Shown: piece by piece, positions 26,933 to 35,982 of the stretch
Layout of the letters: every line of letters starts with the position of its first letter
How positions within the stretch are numbered: the first letter of the stretch is position 1
Assembly (NCBI GenBank): GCA_020635195.1
Contig: JACKAG010000004.1
Span: 62,001 to 126,000, forward strand
Length of the DNA stretch: 64,000 nt
Reading direction: 5' to 3'
Source of the DNA: Deltaproteobacteria bacterium
GTDB lineage: Bacteria > Bdellovibrionota_B > Oligoflexia > Oligoflexales > Bog-1112
Made by a program: the position numbers and the translations under genes
The notes under the pieces: generated by a model
Seen by the model: only the letters and a program-made list of their open reading frames with translations
Told to the model about the DNA's origin: nothing
Database searches by the model: none

Positions 26933-27763
26933 CTAATTTACTGGCGTCTCTATCATAGCACCTGCTTCAGGGTTGAGAGGAGGAAGATTCTGACCAGGCA
27001 TTTTTGTTGTGCCCGAGCCGTCAGGATCGGCAGGCTTATTGATGATAAGACTATTATTTGCATGATTCATAATATTGATCATACGGTGCTGTTCTTTGCT
27101 GCTGGAATTCATAAAATCAGAACTAAAATTTTCTTTTCTTGCTTCTGAGGAAAGTTCACTGGATTCTATGATAATTTTTTCAGGGGATTCGGGTTCTTCG
27201 TCTCCAAGCCATAAATCGACGTCTGTAAACTGACGTGTTCCGTCCGGTGACAGAGAAAATTCTCTCACTTTTACGATTTTTTCTTCGATACTGATGACTT
27301 TGCCTCCATGGTTGCCCACCGGATCACCTATGGATGTTATGACCCCTTCGTTTTCTCTGCTCATCATGAGAGATTTTCTGGACCCGTCTTCAAGGGTCCA
27401 TATACCGACAACTCTGATATGTTCAACAGGGTATTTCTGAAGGATACTGATAACAGGAATTTCTGTTTTTGTCAGGTGTGCTGACAGTAATGGTGGAATA
27501 AATGGATTCTCTTTTCCAAAAGATGCATAGTTATAAGTATTATTATCTGATGGTATATGCTCGATACTGATATCCGAATGGATCTCTTTTGCTTTCTTCT
27601 GATCTTCTCCGATATAGCTTTCCCAGAAATCCTGAACACTATCGATAAAGCGATTATTTTTCACCTGTTCTGATGATGTATTATTTGATGTAAGATCTTC
27701 TGAGAAAGCTTCATGGCAGAAGTATATCTGTGAAATCAGAAGGATTGAAATACGTATCATCAT
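26933..27763 (-). CDS. pilP: Type IV pilus assembly protein PilP
   Basis: 276 residues. N-terminal signal sequence (ILLISQIYFCHEAFS region), a long linker, then the PilP core VEHIRVVGIWTLEDGSRKSLM... IGDPVGNHGGKVISIEEKIVKVRE, which links the inner-membrane PilNO complex to PilQ. A charged, disordered C-terminal tail of about 90 residues is longer than in typical PilP. Position between pilO and pilQ supports the call. Confidence 0.87.
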   Translation of the reverse strand: MMIRISILLISQIYFCHEAFSEDLTSNNTSSEQVKNNRFIDSVQDFWESYIGEDQKKAKEIHSDISIEHIPSDNNTYNYASFGKENPFIPPLLSAHLTKTEIPVISILQKYPVEHIRVVGIWTLEDGSRKSLMMSRENEGVITSIGDPVGNHGGKVISIEEKIVKVREFSLSPDGTRQFTDVDLWLGDEEPESPEKIIIESSELSSEARKENFSSDFMNSSSKEQHRMINIMNHANNSLIINKPADPDGSGTTKMPGQNLPPLNPEAGAMIETPVN

Positions 27764-27784
27764 AGGATCGTTCTTTCGCTGGCT

Positions 27785-28477
27785 TTATTCTTTATTTTTT
27801 ATGATCGATGTAAGAGCACTTTCTTCAGTTTCATTCATGGTACGGAAAATGACCATTTCAGCATTAGATGAAATTTTTAACTTTTCGCGAGCTATTTTCT
27901 GCATAGTATCAGAAGATAGCTTGACGTCAGATGTTTTTTTGCTGAGACTCTCGTCAATTGTACTGGTCGCTGTCATTTCAATATTTTTAATATGGGATAA
28001 TAATTCCAGATGGACGACCCGATCAAAAAAAGTGGCAGTCTGAGCAAATGTACCAAGAAGTTTGAGATGAATAGGCATTTCAACGTATTTGAATAAACCT
28101 CCGGCGGGTTGTCCTTGTCCCGGGTCAAATTCCTGTAGTTTTAATCCAAGATCTTGTGCAATAACAGAAACTTTCTGAAGAACTTTTTCAATAATAAATT
28201 CATCAGGGAGTTTTTTACTCGCAAGCAAGAGTTGTTCCTGTGTATAAGATAATTGTTCTTCGAGAACCGGGAGGTTTGTTTTCCGTTTTCTTGCATTTTT
28301 AAATTTTACAGCTGAGCTGTCCCGTGCTGATTTAGCCATACTTAGTTCTTCATGAAGAGACTGACCATCTTCAAAAAAAGTCATAACAGAAGGGATTATA
28401 GAAAGAACGACTAACAGGAGCATGCGTTTCCATATCGCCTGCCCTTTGTAGTTATCTATCGCTGACTCAAAGATCAT
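27785..28477 (-). CDS. pilO: Type IV pilus alignment protein PilO
   Basis: 230 residues: one N-terminal membrane helix (about 18-35), a coiled coil, then the periplasmic ferredoxin-like domain with VSVIAQDLGLKLQEFDPG and FKYVEMPIHLKLLGTFAQTATFF, typical of PilO. Forms a heterodimer with PilN in the inner membrane. 21 bp before pilP. Confidence 0.88.
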   Translation of the reverse strand: MIFESAIDNYKGQAIWKRMLLLVVLSIIPSVMTFFEDGQSLHEELSMAKSARDSSAVKFKNARKRKTNLPVLEEQLSYTQEQLLLASKKLPDEFIIEKVLQKVSVIAQDLGLKLQEFDPGQGQPAGGLFKYVEMPIHLKLLGTFAQTATFFDRVVHLELLSHIKNIEMTATSTIDESLSKKTSDVKLSSDTMQKIAREKLKISSNAEMVIFRTMNETEESALTSIIKNKE

Positions 28478-28553
28478 AGTTTGTGTCCTGATCTATGATA
28501 AAAGCAAAACATTTTATGGCATCATTTATAAAATGCCACAAACAGATATCGTG

Positions 28554-29300
28554 TCACCGCTCCAGATTCTGATCGTTGGCAGATCTTTCTGCGTAGCGGA
28601 TATTCATTTCGAAACCGGGAAATTTTGCCATTTCCGGAAAATCCTTTTCATGTGATTTCCAGTAAGATCCTGCTGCACTTTGTCTTATCTGCTGGTCCTG
28701 GATTTTAGCGAAAGCAGCAGATTCTGCAGAGTAATTCCCTTTTTTCTGAGATGATTTTGATCCTGTCGTCGCAACCCTCTCCAGATAGACTCTGGGAAAG
28801 TAAACCTGTGTTCTTAAGTCAGTGGCATCGACTTCCAGAAATTTTGTTCTCGTCAGAGCACTCATAAATTCAGCAATCAGGAGATTATCAAAAGCACCTC
28901 CGACGAGTCTGATAATCTGCTCATCTGAGTCATCTTTAAGAAAATTAAACCAGAGTCCATCCGGTTTAAGGTTCTGAAGATGCTCAAGTAAAATGATGGG
29001 TCTGTATCGGGAAATTTTTGATACAGTAATTTGTCTCAGAGAATTAAGCTTCTTTTTTAGCTGATCGACCTCACGATTCAGAAGGCTGAATCGTTCGAGA
29101 TCTGGTTTTAGCCTCTGATAACTTTTTTCATAATTCTGTCTTTCTTCTGTGATTTTTACAATATCTTCTTTAATCTGACCAAGATAATACTGAACTCCAA
29201 ACCAGCTGCTAAGACTGATTGCTAAAATTATGAACAGATCAGGGATATACCATAATTTGTTTTCCAGTTCTTCAAGTGGAGCAAGGTTAATCTTAATCAT
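28554..29300 (-). CDS. pilN: Type IV pilus assembly protein PilN
   Basis: 248 residues from ATG 29300. The conserved PilN N-terminus binding PilM is seen as MIKINLAPLEE (usually INLLP). One membrane helix (about 20-40), a coiled coil and a periplasmic domain follow. The open frame reaches back to 29375, overlapping pilM, but the family match starts at MIKINLAP. 76 bp separate it from pilO. Confidence 0.88.
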   Translation of the reverse strand: MIKINLAPLEELENKLWYIPDLFIILAISLSSWFGVQYYLGQIKEDIVKITEERQNYEKSYQRLKPDLERFSLLNREVDQLKKKLNSLRQITVSKISRYRPIILLEHLQNLKPDGLWFNFLKDDSDEQIIRLVGGAFDNLLIAEFMSALTRTKFLEVDATDLRTQVYFPRVYLERVATTGSKSSQKKGNYSAESAAFAKIQDQQIRQSAAGSYWKSHEKDFPEMAKFPGFEMNIRYAERSANDQNLER

Positions 29301-29328
29301 TCTCTTATACCTTATTACGTATACCTTG

Positions 29329-30393
29329 TTACGTATAGTCGTCTTGTGAACGCATAGACAGACCGACAGCAACACTATAAATATGGCCTTGGCTCAGGAT
29401 GTGATCCATAGGTAGTTTTTTAGGTATTTTAACTTTATGGAATGGATTTACGATGGTGACGGGTATATTCAGTGTGGATGCGATCGTTGCATCGAGTCCT
29501 GGTGTTCTCGCTCCTCCGCCAGTCAGAAACACAGCCTGAACTTTAGAAAGTCCTGCCGGAGCATCATTGCTCTGAAAGAAATAATCAATGGTCACCTGGA
29601 TTTCATTGGCCAGTTGATCGGTTATTTTCTTCATGGAATCCTGGTGAAGGACTGCGGAAGAGATGTCGCCTTCACCTGCCGCTATTTTCATAGATTCAGC
29701 ATTGTGCAGAGTTGTATTGAGGGATGATGCGATTGATTTCGACCAGGTGTTTCCTCCGATAGAAATATCCCTGGTATAGAGGTACTGTCCATTTCCGCTT
29801 AACGTCACCTGTGTTGATGATGCTCCGATATTAGCAATGGCAATCAGACCATCGACAGCTCCGAAATTATATTCGAACATATTAAAAATAGAAAAGACGT
29901 CGCAGTCTATCACAGCAATTTTTAGTCCGGCATTTTTGATGACCGAAATATACTGATCCAGAAGATTTTTTTTGACAGCAACCATAATGACAGATCGCTC
30001 CTCTGCATGCTCACTGCTGTCGAGAAGGTTCCATGTAAAATAAAGCTCGTTGAGATCGTGCTGAAAATGCTGTTCTGCTTCTGCTTCGATCATATCTGCC
30101 AGTTCGATTTCATCCTTGTTGGGGTAATTGATTTTTTTGATAATGACAGAACTTCCGCCAAGAGATATTGCTGTCTTTCTGCCAGACACTCTGATTTTCA
30201 GGCGTCGGAGTAGCCTTCTCAGAGATTTCGTCACAATGGCTGCATCCTGAATACTGCCATTCACTATGGCACCTTCTGGTATCAGCTCCATTCCAAGGTT
30301 GATTAATTTTTTTTCTGTTTTGCCTGACATCTCTACAACCTTAATTGCAGAAGATCCGATATCGATGGCAAGCAATGATGAATTAAAAAACAT
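29329..30393 (-). CDS. pilM: Type IV pilus actin-like protein PilM
   Basis: 354 residues of the actin-like ATPase fold: LAIDIGSSAIKVVEMSG (phosphate 1), FNMFEYN with IANIGASSTQVTLSG (phosphate 2) and VQAVFLTGGGARTPGL (adenosine). Cytoplasmic ring partner of PilN. First gene of the pilMNOPQ cluster, which reads towards lower coordinates through aroQ. Confidence 0.93.
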   Translation of the reverse strand: MFFNSSLLAIDIGSSAIKVVEMSGKTEKKLINLGMELIPEGAIVNGSIQDAAIVTKSLRRLLRRLKIRVSGRKTAISLGGSSVIIKKINYPNKDEIELADMIEAEAEQHFQHDLNELYFTWNLLDSSEHAEERSVIMVAVKKNLLDQYISVIKNAGLKIAVIDCDVFSIFNMFEYNFGAVDGLIAIANIGASSTQVTLSGNGQYLYTRDISIGGNTWSKSIASSLNTTLHNAESMKIAAGEGDISSAVLHQDSMKKITDQLANEIQVTIDYFFQSNDAPAGLSKVQAVFLTGGGARTPGLDATIASTLNIPVTIVNPFHKVKIPKKLPMDHILSQGHIYSVAVGLSMRSQDDYT

Positions 30394-30568
30394 AGATCAG
30401 ATCATACTCATGAGCTGCGATGTTATGCCATGCGACAGTCCTGTCTGAGGCAGGCGTTTTTATCTTCTGACGATCCTGCTTTATTTTTTCATTTTCGTAT
30501 TTTGGCGACAAGCGGCCGGACCAGGCATCATCTGCCTGCTCTTCAGAAGCATGCTGGTTTATCGTCAT
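30383..30568 (-). CDS. Possible small protein just before pilM
   Basis: 61 codons starting at ATG 30568 with AAAGGA seven bases upstream, ending 11 bp inside pilM. The overlap and the ribosome site are what one expects of a translationally coupled leader gene. The product is polar, rich in charged residues and without a recognised domain. Could be chance. Confidence 0.35.
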   Translation of the reverse strand: MTINQHASEEQADDAWSGRLSPKYENEKIKQDRQKIKTPASDRTVAWHNIAAHEYDLIYVF

Positions 30569-30639
30569 ATGTCGTCCTTTGCGCCAAAAGCCCCAAAAAA
30601 GTCCTTTGATTGGCGGTTTTTTTAAGATAAGCAGAACTT

Positions 30640-30843
30640 CTGGCAAGGGGGCAAGGATAGCGCAAGGTCAGACCGTAATTTGTGCTTCTCTGGATCTCAT
30701 AGCTTCTCTGGAGCTCACATCTGGATCGCACAGAGGGAGAACGAGGATTTCTGTGGGATGCAGAGAGCAGCAACGCTCTCGGATTAGATTTTGACGGCTG
30801 AGAAGAAAACTGTAATAATGATCGCTCCCAGGAGCGGTTTTTC
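30640..30843 (+). ncRNA. Candidate structured RNA or secDF leader
   Basis: The 377-bp stretch between the divergent pil cluster and secDF has no convincing plus-strand gene but contains structure: an 18-bp tandem repeat (30684-30701 and 30702-30719, 16 of 18 identical), a GAGAGC/GCTCTC hairpin (30763-30780) and an intrinsic terminator ending near 30842. This fits a small RNA of about 200 nt or an attenuated leader. I could not match it to 6S, SRP RNA or a known riboswitch. Confidence 0.35.
30823..30842 (+). terminator. Intrinsic terminator before secDF
   Basis: CGCTCC and GGAGCG form a compact hairpin (tight loop, about five to six pairs) immediately followed by G and five T. On the plus strand and 104 bp before the secDF start, so it ends an RNA that begins upstream rather than a coding gene. 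Confidence 0.65.
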
Positions 30844-30945
30844 TGAGGAGCAGATCAGAGTTCCCTTACCTCTCTGAAGTCTTGTCCTGGTACTCATGTA
30901 TCAGGTGCTGATGGATCATGATTTAACTGAAGGATTTGATGTCCG

Positions 30946-33690
30946 ATGAAACCTGTAAGATGGCGATTAACCTTTATTATTGCCCTGACGCTGCTGGCTA
31001 TTTATGGGGTTGCCCCTACCCTGATTTATTTTGCCCAGCCGACTGAGCTGCGTAATGACCCGGAACATTTCCGCAAAGTTGTCCCGTCCTGGCTTCCTCA
31101 GAGCCATGCCCGGCTCGGGCTTGATATTCAGGGAGGGAGCCACCTGACCCTGGGAGTTCAGACCAGTAGCGCGATTGAAAATCGTCTGAACCGGGTTGGT
31201 GTCGAGGCGCTTCGTTCGGCGAGGGAACAGGGGATCGAGATTTCTTCGGCCTATGTGGCAAAGGACCAGAATCGTCTGATGGTCGTTTCTGAAAAAGAAT
31301 CCGATCTTGAGCGCATTCGCAGTCTGTTCAGGAAGGAATATCCTCACCTGACGATGGTCAGGCGAGACGGCCTTCAGCTCAGTTATGTTTATAAAGAAGA
31401 AGAAATGACCCGGATTACCAGCTCTGCGCTGGAGCAGGCAGAAAATGTCATCCGGAACAGAATTGATCGCTGGGGCGTTTCGGAGCCTATGGTCAATCGC
31501 CGGGCGGATGGGTCGATTCAGGTTCAGCTTCCGGGCTTCAGTGATCCGGAACAGGCGAAAGAGCTGCTTGGCCGGACGGCTCAGTTACGCTTTCAGCTTG
31601 TGGACGATCAGTTTGAACCTTTCAGTAAGATTCGTGATGATCAGCTCCCTCAGGGGATTTCCGCTGCAAACAACGGCTCTCAGCTGGCCTTTACCGGGGA
31701 GTCCCGCGAACAGCTGGAGCAGTTCCTGAAGGATTTTGTGCCGGAGGGACATCAGCTGCTATTCAGCCGTGAGGCGATCGGAGATGGAAGTGCCAATCGT
31801 TTCAAATGGACCTCTTATGTCCTTTTTTCAAATGTGCTTCTGACGGGTGATGATATCCAGGATGCCCGTGTGGCGATTCAGTCCGATGGGATGGGCAAAA
31901 GTCCGGTTGTGAGTCTGAAACTGACAGGGCCCGGCGGGCGGCAGTTTGCACAGGTTACAGGTTCTAATATCAATAAACGCCTGGCCATTGTTCTCGATGA
32001 TGTTGTCGAATCTGCTCCGGTGATTCAGCAGAAGATTGCAACGGGCGACGCCCAGATCAGTATTGGTAAAGGCGGAGGTCGCAGCTTTAATGAAAGTGTC
32101 AACGAAGCTCAGCAGCTGGCTCTTGTTCTGAAGTCAGGTGCTATCCCGGCGACGATTACAGTTCTTGAAGAGCGGCAGGTCGGAGCCTCTCTGGGGCCGG
32201 AACTGGCTAATCAGGGTATCCGGGGAATCTTAGTTGGCCTTCTTCTGGTCCTTGCTTTTATGGTGCTTTATTATCGACGGCCAGGTGGAATTGCCTGCCT
32301 TGTTCTGCTGTTAAACGGACTTTTTCTTCTGGCAGTGATGGCAGGATTTGGCTTTGCTCTGACATTACCGGGTATCGCAGGTTTTGTCCTGACATTAGGT
32401 ATGGCGGTTGATGCCAATGTTCTGATCAATGAGCGGATTCGTCAGGAAATCAGGGAAGGTCGCCATCCCCGCAAGGCGGTTTCTTCGGGCTTTGATAAAG
32501 TTTTCTGGACGATTGTGGATGCCAACGTTACGACCCTGATTGCAGCGGCTGTGTTGCTGGAGACCAACTCTTCTGGTCCGATTCGTGGTTTTGCCGTGAC
32601 TCTGATGATCGGTCTGATTGTATCCCTTTTCACATCCCTTTACTGCTCTCGCCTGCTCTTTGACCTGGCCCTGTCACGGGTTCCGGATTCCAGACTGAAA
32701 ACATGGCTAGGGGCAGACAGCTCTCCTCTTAAGCTGGGTCCTGCATCCTGGAACTTCCTCAAAGCAGGAAAGCCGGTGACGATCTTTGCTGCTTTGCTGA
32801 GTGCTGTGGTTCTTGCCACAAGTTTTACAAAGGGCCTTAATTTTGGTGTGGACTTTTCTGGTGGAACCGAGGTCCTTGTCAGATTTAGCGCTGATGTGGA
32901 AGCTTCAGAGATTGAGAATGTTGGGGATAAAGCCCATGTTGATGGTCTGACGATTCAGGCTCTGGAAGGCGGTAAAAGGCAGTATCTGATTCGCTATGAT
33001 GAAAACAGAGAAGAAGCAGAACAGGTTAAAGCGTCCGCATCAGAAGTCTTTTTGGCCTTTAAAGAGGGTCTGATGACGGACCTGAAGGACAAAAGCCCTG
33101 AAATTCAGCAGGTCGAATTTGTTGGTCCTCAGGTTGGCAAAGAGCTCAGATTGCAGGGGATTTTATCGATTATCTATGCGATCCTTGCTGTGATTATTTA
33201 CATTGCCTTTCGTTTTGATATGCGCTTTAGTCCCGGGGCCTTTGTTAAGATGTTCCTGGATATTTTCATCATGCTCGGCTTTTATGCCTTTTTTCAGGTT
33301 TCGTTTGACCTGGTTTCAGTGGCGGCATTCCTGACTGTTGTTGGTTATTCTGTGAATGATACGATTGTTATTTATGATCGTATCCGGGAGAATATGCTCA
33401 ACCACCCGGGCAGAAAACTGATGGAAAACATTAACATGGCAATTAATGAAACCCTCTCAAGGTCAGTGAACACATCACTGACGACGATCATTTCTCTGGG
33501 CGGGATTCTGGTTTTTGCTTCTGGCCAGATCTGGAGTTTTGCCATGTCGATGACGATTGGTGTGGTCGTGGCGACACTGACCTCGATTCTGATCGCTCCT
33601 TCCTTTGTTCTCTGGCTTCAGGGCTGGCAGCAGAGAACTGGAAAAATCAAAACCCCTTCTGCTTCCGGAGGGCGTCAGGCTCGCGCATAA
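30946..33690 (+). CDS. secDF: Protein-export membrane protein SecDF (fused)
   Basis: 914 residues joining SecD and SecF, which pull exported proteins across the membrane using proton motive force. SecD part: first membrane helix, LGLDIQGGSHLTLGV, the large periplasmic P1 region, then VVESAPVIQQKIATGDAQISI and six-helix bundle with GMAVDANVLINERIREE-like text. SecF part from about residue 610: GLNFGVDFSGGTE and FLTVVGYSVNDTIVIYDRIREN. Fused SecDF occurs in several bacterial groups. GAAGGA precedes ATG 30946. No yajC is found beside it. Confidence 0.95.
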   Translation: MKPVRWRLTFIIALTLLAIYGVAPTLIYFAQPTELRNDPEHFRKVVPSWLPQSHARLGLDIQGGSHLTLGVQTSSAIENRLNRVGVEALRSAREQGIEISSAYVAKDQNRLMVVSEKESDLERIRSLFRKEYPHLTMVRRDGLQLSYVYKEEEMTRITSSALEQAENVIRNRIDRWGVSEPMVNRRADGSIQVQLPGFSDPEQAKELLGRTAQLRFQLVDDQFEPFSKIRDDQLPQGISAANNGSQLAFTGESREQLEQFLKDFVPEGHQLLFSREAIGDGSANRFKWTSYVLFSNVLLTGDDIQDARVAIQSDGMGKSPVVSLKLTGPGGRQFAQVTGSNINKRLAIVLDDVVESAPVIQQKIATGDAQISIGKGGGRSFNESVNEAQQLALVLKSGAIPATITVLEERQVGASLGPELANQGIRGILVGLLLVLAFMVLYYRRPGGIACLVLLLNGLFLLAVMAGFGFALTLPGIAGFVLTLGMAVDANVLINERIRQEIREGRHPRKAVSSGFDKVFWTIVDANVTTLIAAAVLLETNSSGPIRGFAVTLMIGLIVSLFTSLYCSRLLFDLALSRVPDSRLKTWLGADSSPLKLGPASWNFLKAGKPVTIFAALLSAVVLATSFTKGLNFGVDFSGGTEVLVRFSADVEASEIENVGDKAHVDGLTIQALEGGKRQYLIRYDENREEAEQVKASASEVFLAFKEGLMTDLKDKSPEIQQVEFVGPQVGKELRLQGILSIIYAILAVIIYIAFRFDMRFSPGAFVKMFLDIFIMLGFYAFFQVSFDLVSVAAFLTVVGYSVNDTIVIYDRIRENMLNHPGRKLMENINMAINETLSRSVNTSLTTIISLGGILVFASGQIWSFAMSMTIGVVVATLTSILIAPSFVLWLQGWQQRTGKIKTPSASGGRQARA

Positions 33691-33710
33691 TGACGCCTCT
33701 CTCTTTTCTT

Positions 33711-33745
33711 CCCCGGTCCTGATCTGAAAGGGCCGGGGGGCCGTG
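33711..33745 (+). terminator. Terminator-like hairpin after secDF
   Basis: CCCCGGTCC (33711-33719) pairs with GGGCCGGGG (33730-33738) over nine positions with one G-T wobble; a GTGTTTCTCTC follows further on. The stem is strong but the T-run is late. Confidence 0.5.
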
Positions 33746-33918
33746 TTTCTCTCAGCTATCACAGCAGAAATCGTCCTGATCTTCTCTTTTCCTGTAAATT
33801 TTTATAGCCAATTTGTCAGAAACATGATCAACAGGAAGCACAAGTGAAGGGGCTCTGTAGCTGAAAAGGCAGAGCAGCCCTCTGGTTTCAGATATATCTT
33901 ATATAAAAGTGCTCTGTA

Positions 33919-35202
33919 ATGAAGGCAGCTATTGAAATATGCAGCATCGTAGGACCTGTCACAGGGATCAGATCTGAAGTTTCTTTGTCTATAGGAGAGC
34001 TGCTGCGTTGTGTTTCTTCGGAAAACTTTTTCGGTGAACCGGTACATTTTGAGATAAGGTCTGTTCTTGGAGAAGGCCATTATACGGCGATGGCTCTTGA
34101 AGATAGTTCTGGTCTGAGAAGAGGAGATGTGCTGGAGAGTACGGGTTCTTCTCTCAGAGCTGCTGTCGGCGATGCATTGCTGGGCAGAATGACAGATCTT
34201 TATGGTAATGCCATGGATGGCAAAGGACCCATAACAGCAGCAGGCTGCCCCATTTATCAAAGAGCCCCTTCTTTCTCAGAGCTTTCTTTCCGCTATGAGC
34301 CACTCCGGACCGGAATCATGGCTATTGATATTATGTGTCCTTGTCTTAAAGGAGGGAAAACGGGGATTGTCGGAGGGGCAGGTGTCGGGAAAACATTGCT
34401 GATGACTTCTGTGATGACGAATCTGCTGGATCAGCTTCATGATTCGGTTCTTGTTTTTGCGGGTGTCGGAGAAAGAAGTGCAGAAACCCTGAAGATTTAT
34501 CATGAGCTCAGCTCACAGGCCCGGGATCGTTTTTCCATGCTGATATCGACGATGGGGGATCATCCGGGGAAAAGAGCCAGAAGTTTATGGAGCGCCATCA
34601 CGCTTGCAGCATCTTTCCGGGACAAAGGACAGCATGTGATCTTTGCTGTGGACAGCATCTACCGTCATATCGCCGCTGAAGCTGAAATTTTTGGTTTTGC
34701 TGGCCAGATGCCGGGCCCGGGAGGAATGCAACCAACAGTCTATTCAGAGCTTGGGCGGCTGCATAGTTATATTGAATCTGATTTTCGTGGAGATATCACG
34801 ACTCTTGAAGCAGTCTATGTCCCGGCAGATGATTTAAGTGATCAGTCGATGGTGACCACATTCCCTTTTCTGGATACTGCAATCGTTCTCGATCGTGATA
34901 AGGCAGCAAAGCAGCAGTTTCCGGCGATTGATTTTCTTAAGAGCAGCTCCGCAGCATTGAAACCAGAGATTGTTGGCGAGAGGCACTGTCGTCTGGTGTG
35001 TAAGATAAGAGAAATATTTCAGCTTACCCGGGATCTGGAAACCTATATATCACTGTGGGGCTCTCATGAACTGCCCGAAAGAGAAAAGAATATGGTAGAT
35101 GCAGCACAGAAGGTGTCAGCATACCTGAGCGGCAGGAGTCATCCGGCCTCTGTTTCGCTGGAGCAGAGCCTTGCGGATCTTTCAGAGATTCTTGGAATCT
35201 GA
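33919..35202 (+). CDS. Orphan F1-type ATPase beta-subunit homologue
   Basis: 427 residues, clearly of the F-ATPase beta type rather than FliI/SctN: Walker A VGGAGVGKT (residues 141-149), GVGER with the catalytic-type Glu at 165, Walker B IFAVDS (Asp 215), YVPADDLSD (260-268) and a C-terminal WGSHELPEREK where the DELSEED loop lies. The beta-barrel start SIVGPVTGIRSE is also present. Differences from a true AtpD: the adenine-stacking Tyr of YPAVDPL is Phe (QFPAIDFL), the Walker B region reads VDSIYRH instead of IDNIFRF, and the chain is shorter by 30-50 residues. No other F0F1 gene is in the window, so it is not part of an atp operon here. No clear ribosome site before ATG 33919. Confidence 0.82.
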   Translation: MKAAIEICSIVGPVTGIRSEVSLSIGELLRCVSSENFFGEPVHFEIRSVLGEGHYTAMALEDSSGLRRGDVLESTGSSLRAAVGDALLGRMTDLYGNAMDGKGPITAAGCPIYQRAPSFSELSFRYEPLRTGIMAIDIMCPCLKGGKTGIVGGAGVGKTLLMTSVMTNLLDQLHDSVLVFAGVGERSAETLKIYHELSSQARDRFSMLISTMGDHPGKRARSLWSAITLAASFRDKGQHVIFAVDSIYRHIAAEAEIFGFAGQMPGPGGMQPTVYSELGRLHSYIESDFRGDITTLEAVYVPADDLSDQSMVTTFPFLDTAIVLDRDKAAKQQFPAIDFLKSSSAALKPEIVGERHCRLVCKIREIFQLTRDLETYISLWGSHELPEREKNMVDAAQKVSAYLSGRSHPASVSLEQSLADLSEILGI

Positions 35203-35216
35203 GAGATCCGTAAGTC

Positions 35217-35591
35217 CTAAAGAAGCTCCATATCTGTCACAGCGATCCCTGCGATGTGCTCAGAGTACTGGAAATCTTTTGTCGGCAGGACTCCGTTCCG
35301 AAGGCCCTTGCTTTCAAAGGTTTCGATATAGACCTGGCAGTGGAAATAATCAAAGTGGGAAGAAAAAGGATAGTGTATGCAGTCCGGAGCTTCGTCAACG
35401 TTTTGTGTGGGCCTTTTTCTGGGTGGGGGTTCTGCGGCAGGACGACCCCGTCCTCGGCCTTTTTTAGGGAGAGGTTCAAGGTCCTGCTTTTGCTTGACTT
35501 TCAGTCCGCATAAATCAGCAAATACGATTGTTTTACCATCTTTGCCGACCTTCCCATGACGAACGTGATGGGGGCACCTTTTGCAAGTCAT
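35217..35591 (-). CDS. Small Cys/His-containing protein, conserved-looking, unknown
   Basis: 124 residues from ATG 35591, chosen because GAGGA lies just upstream; the frame extends to 35636. The first part, CKRCPHHVRHGKVGKDGKT followed by FADLCGL, has the spaced Cys/His of a small zinc-binding site. A basic Arg/Gly/Pro-rich middle (KKGRGRGRP) is AT-hook-like, and the last 55 residues look folded. Convergent with the ATPase gene, 14 bp from its end. May bind nucleic acid; no family recognised. Confidence 0.55.
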   Translation of the reverse strand: MTCKRCPHHVRHGKVGKDGKTIVFADLCGLKVKQKQDLEPLPKKGRGRGRPAAEPPPRKRPTQNVDEAPDCIHYPFSSHFDYFHCQVYIETFESKGLRNGVLPTKDFQYSEHIAGIAVTDMELL

Positions 35592-35982
35592 TCGCTTCCT
35601 CACAATTCCTGACCAGTGGTTCCACAAGATCGGCAAGGCCGGAGCGGCAATCCTGTCCGGAGCAGCTTTCTCCAGCCATACCTTCCTGATAGATAAAAGG
35701 TCTCTGCGAAGCCTGCTGGCTCAGGGACCCCGAAACTACATATTAAAACCTTTCCCCATTATAACCATAGCATGTCAGGCAACAAGAATAAACTTTCCAT
35801 AAAACCCCTTATTCGTTAAGCCTCATGTTTTCGGCAATTGACCAAAACAGCGGGGTTTGCTAGCGTTTCCGGGCCCCTTCAGGTTCGCCATCCAGATGGT
35901 TGTGTCCTGTTGTCGGGAAGATTTGCCCTTGGGCATAGGCATCGTCCTATACCCTCCGGGATTCATGAAGGAGCATTGAGTA
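35592..35982. other. Intergenic region before accD
   Basis: 391 bp between two divergent genes. I see no gene, tRNA or strong hairpin. It should hold promoters for accD and for the small Cys/His gene; none is clear enough to mark. GAAGGAG at its right end is the accD ribosome site. Confidence 0.5.

Noticed and set aside
30579..30794. 71-codon plus-strand frame before secDF
   Set aside because: No ribosome site and crosses the tandem repeat and hairpin region; RNA structure explains the segment better.
33919..35202. Reading the ATPase as flagellar FliI or type III secretion SctN
   Set aside because: YVPADDLSD, GGAGVGKT and a DELSEED-like loop are beta-subunit features; no flagellar or injectisome gene is nearby.
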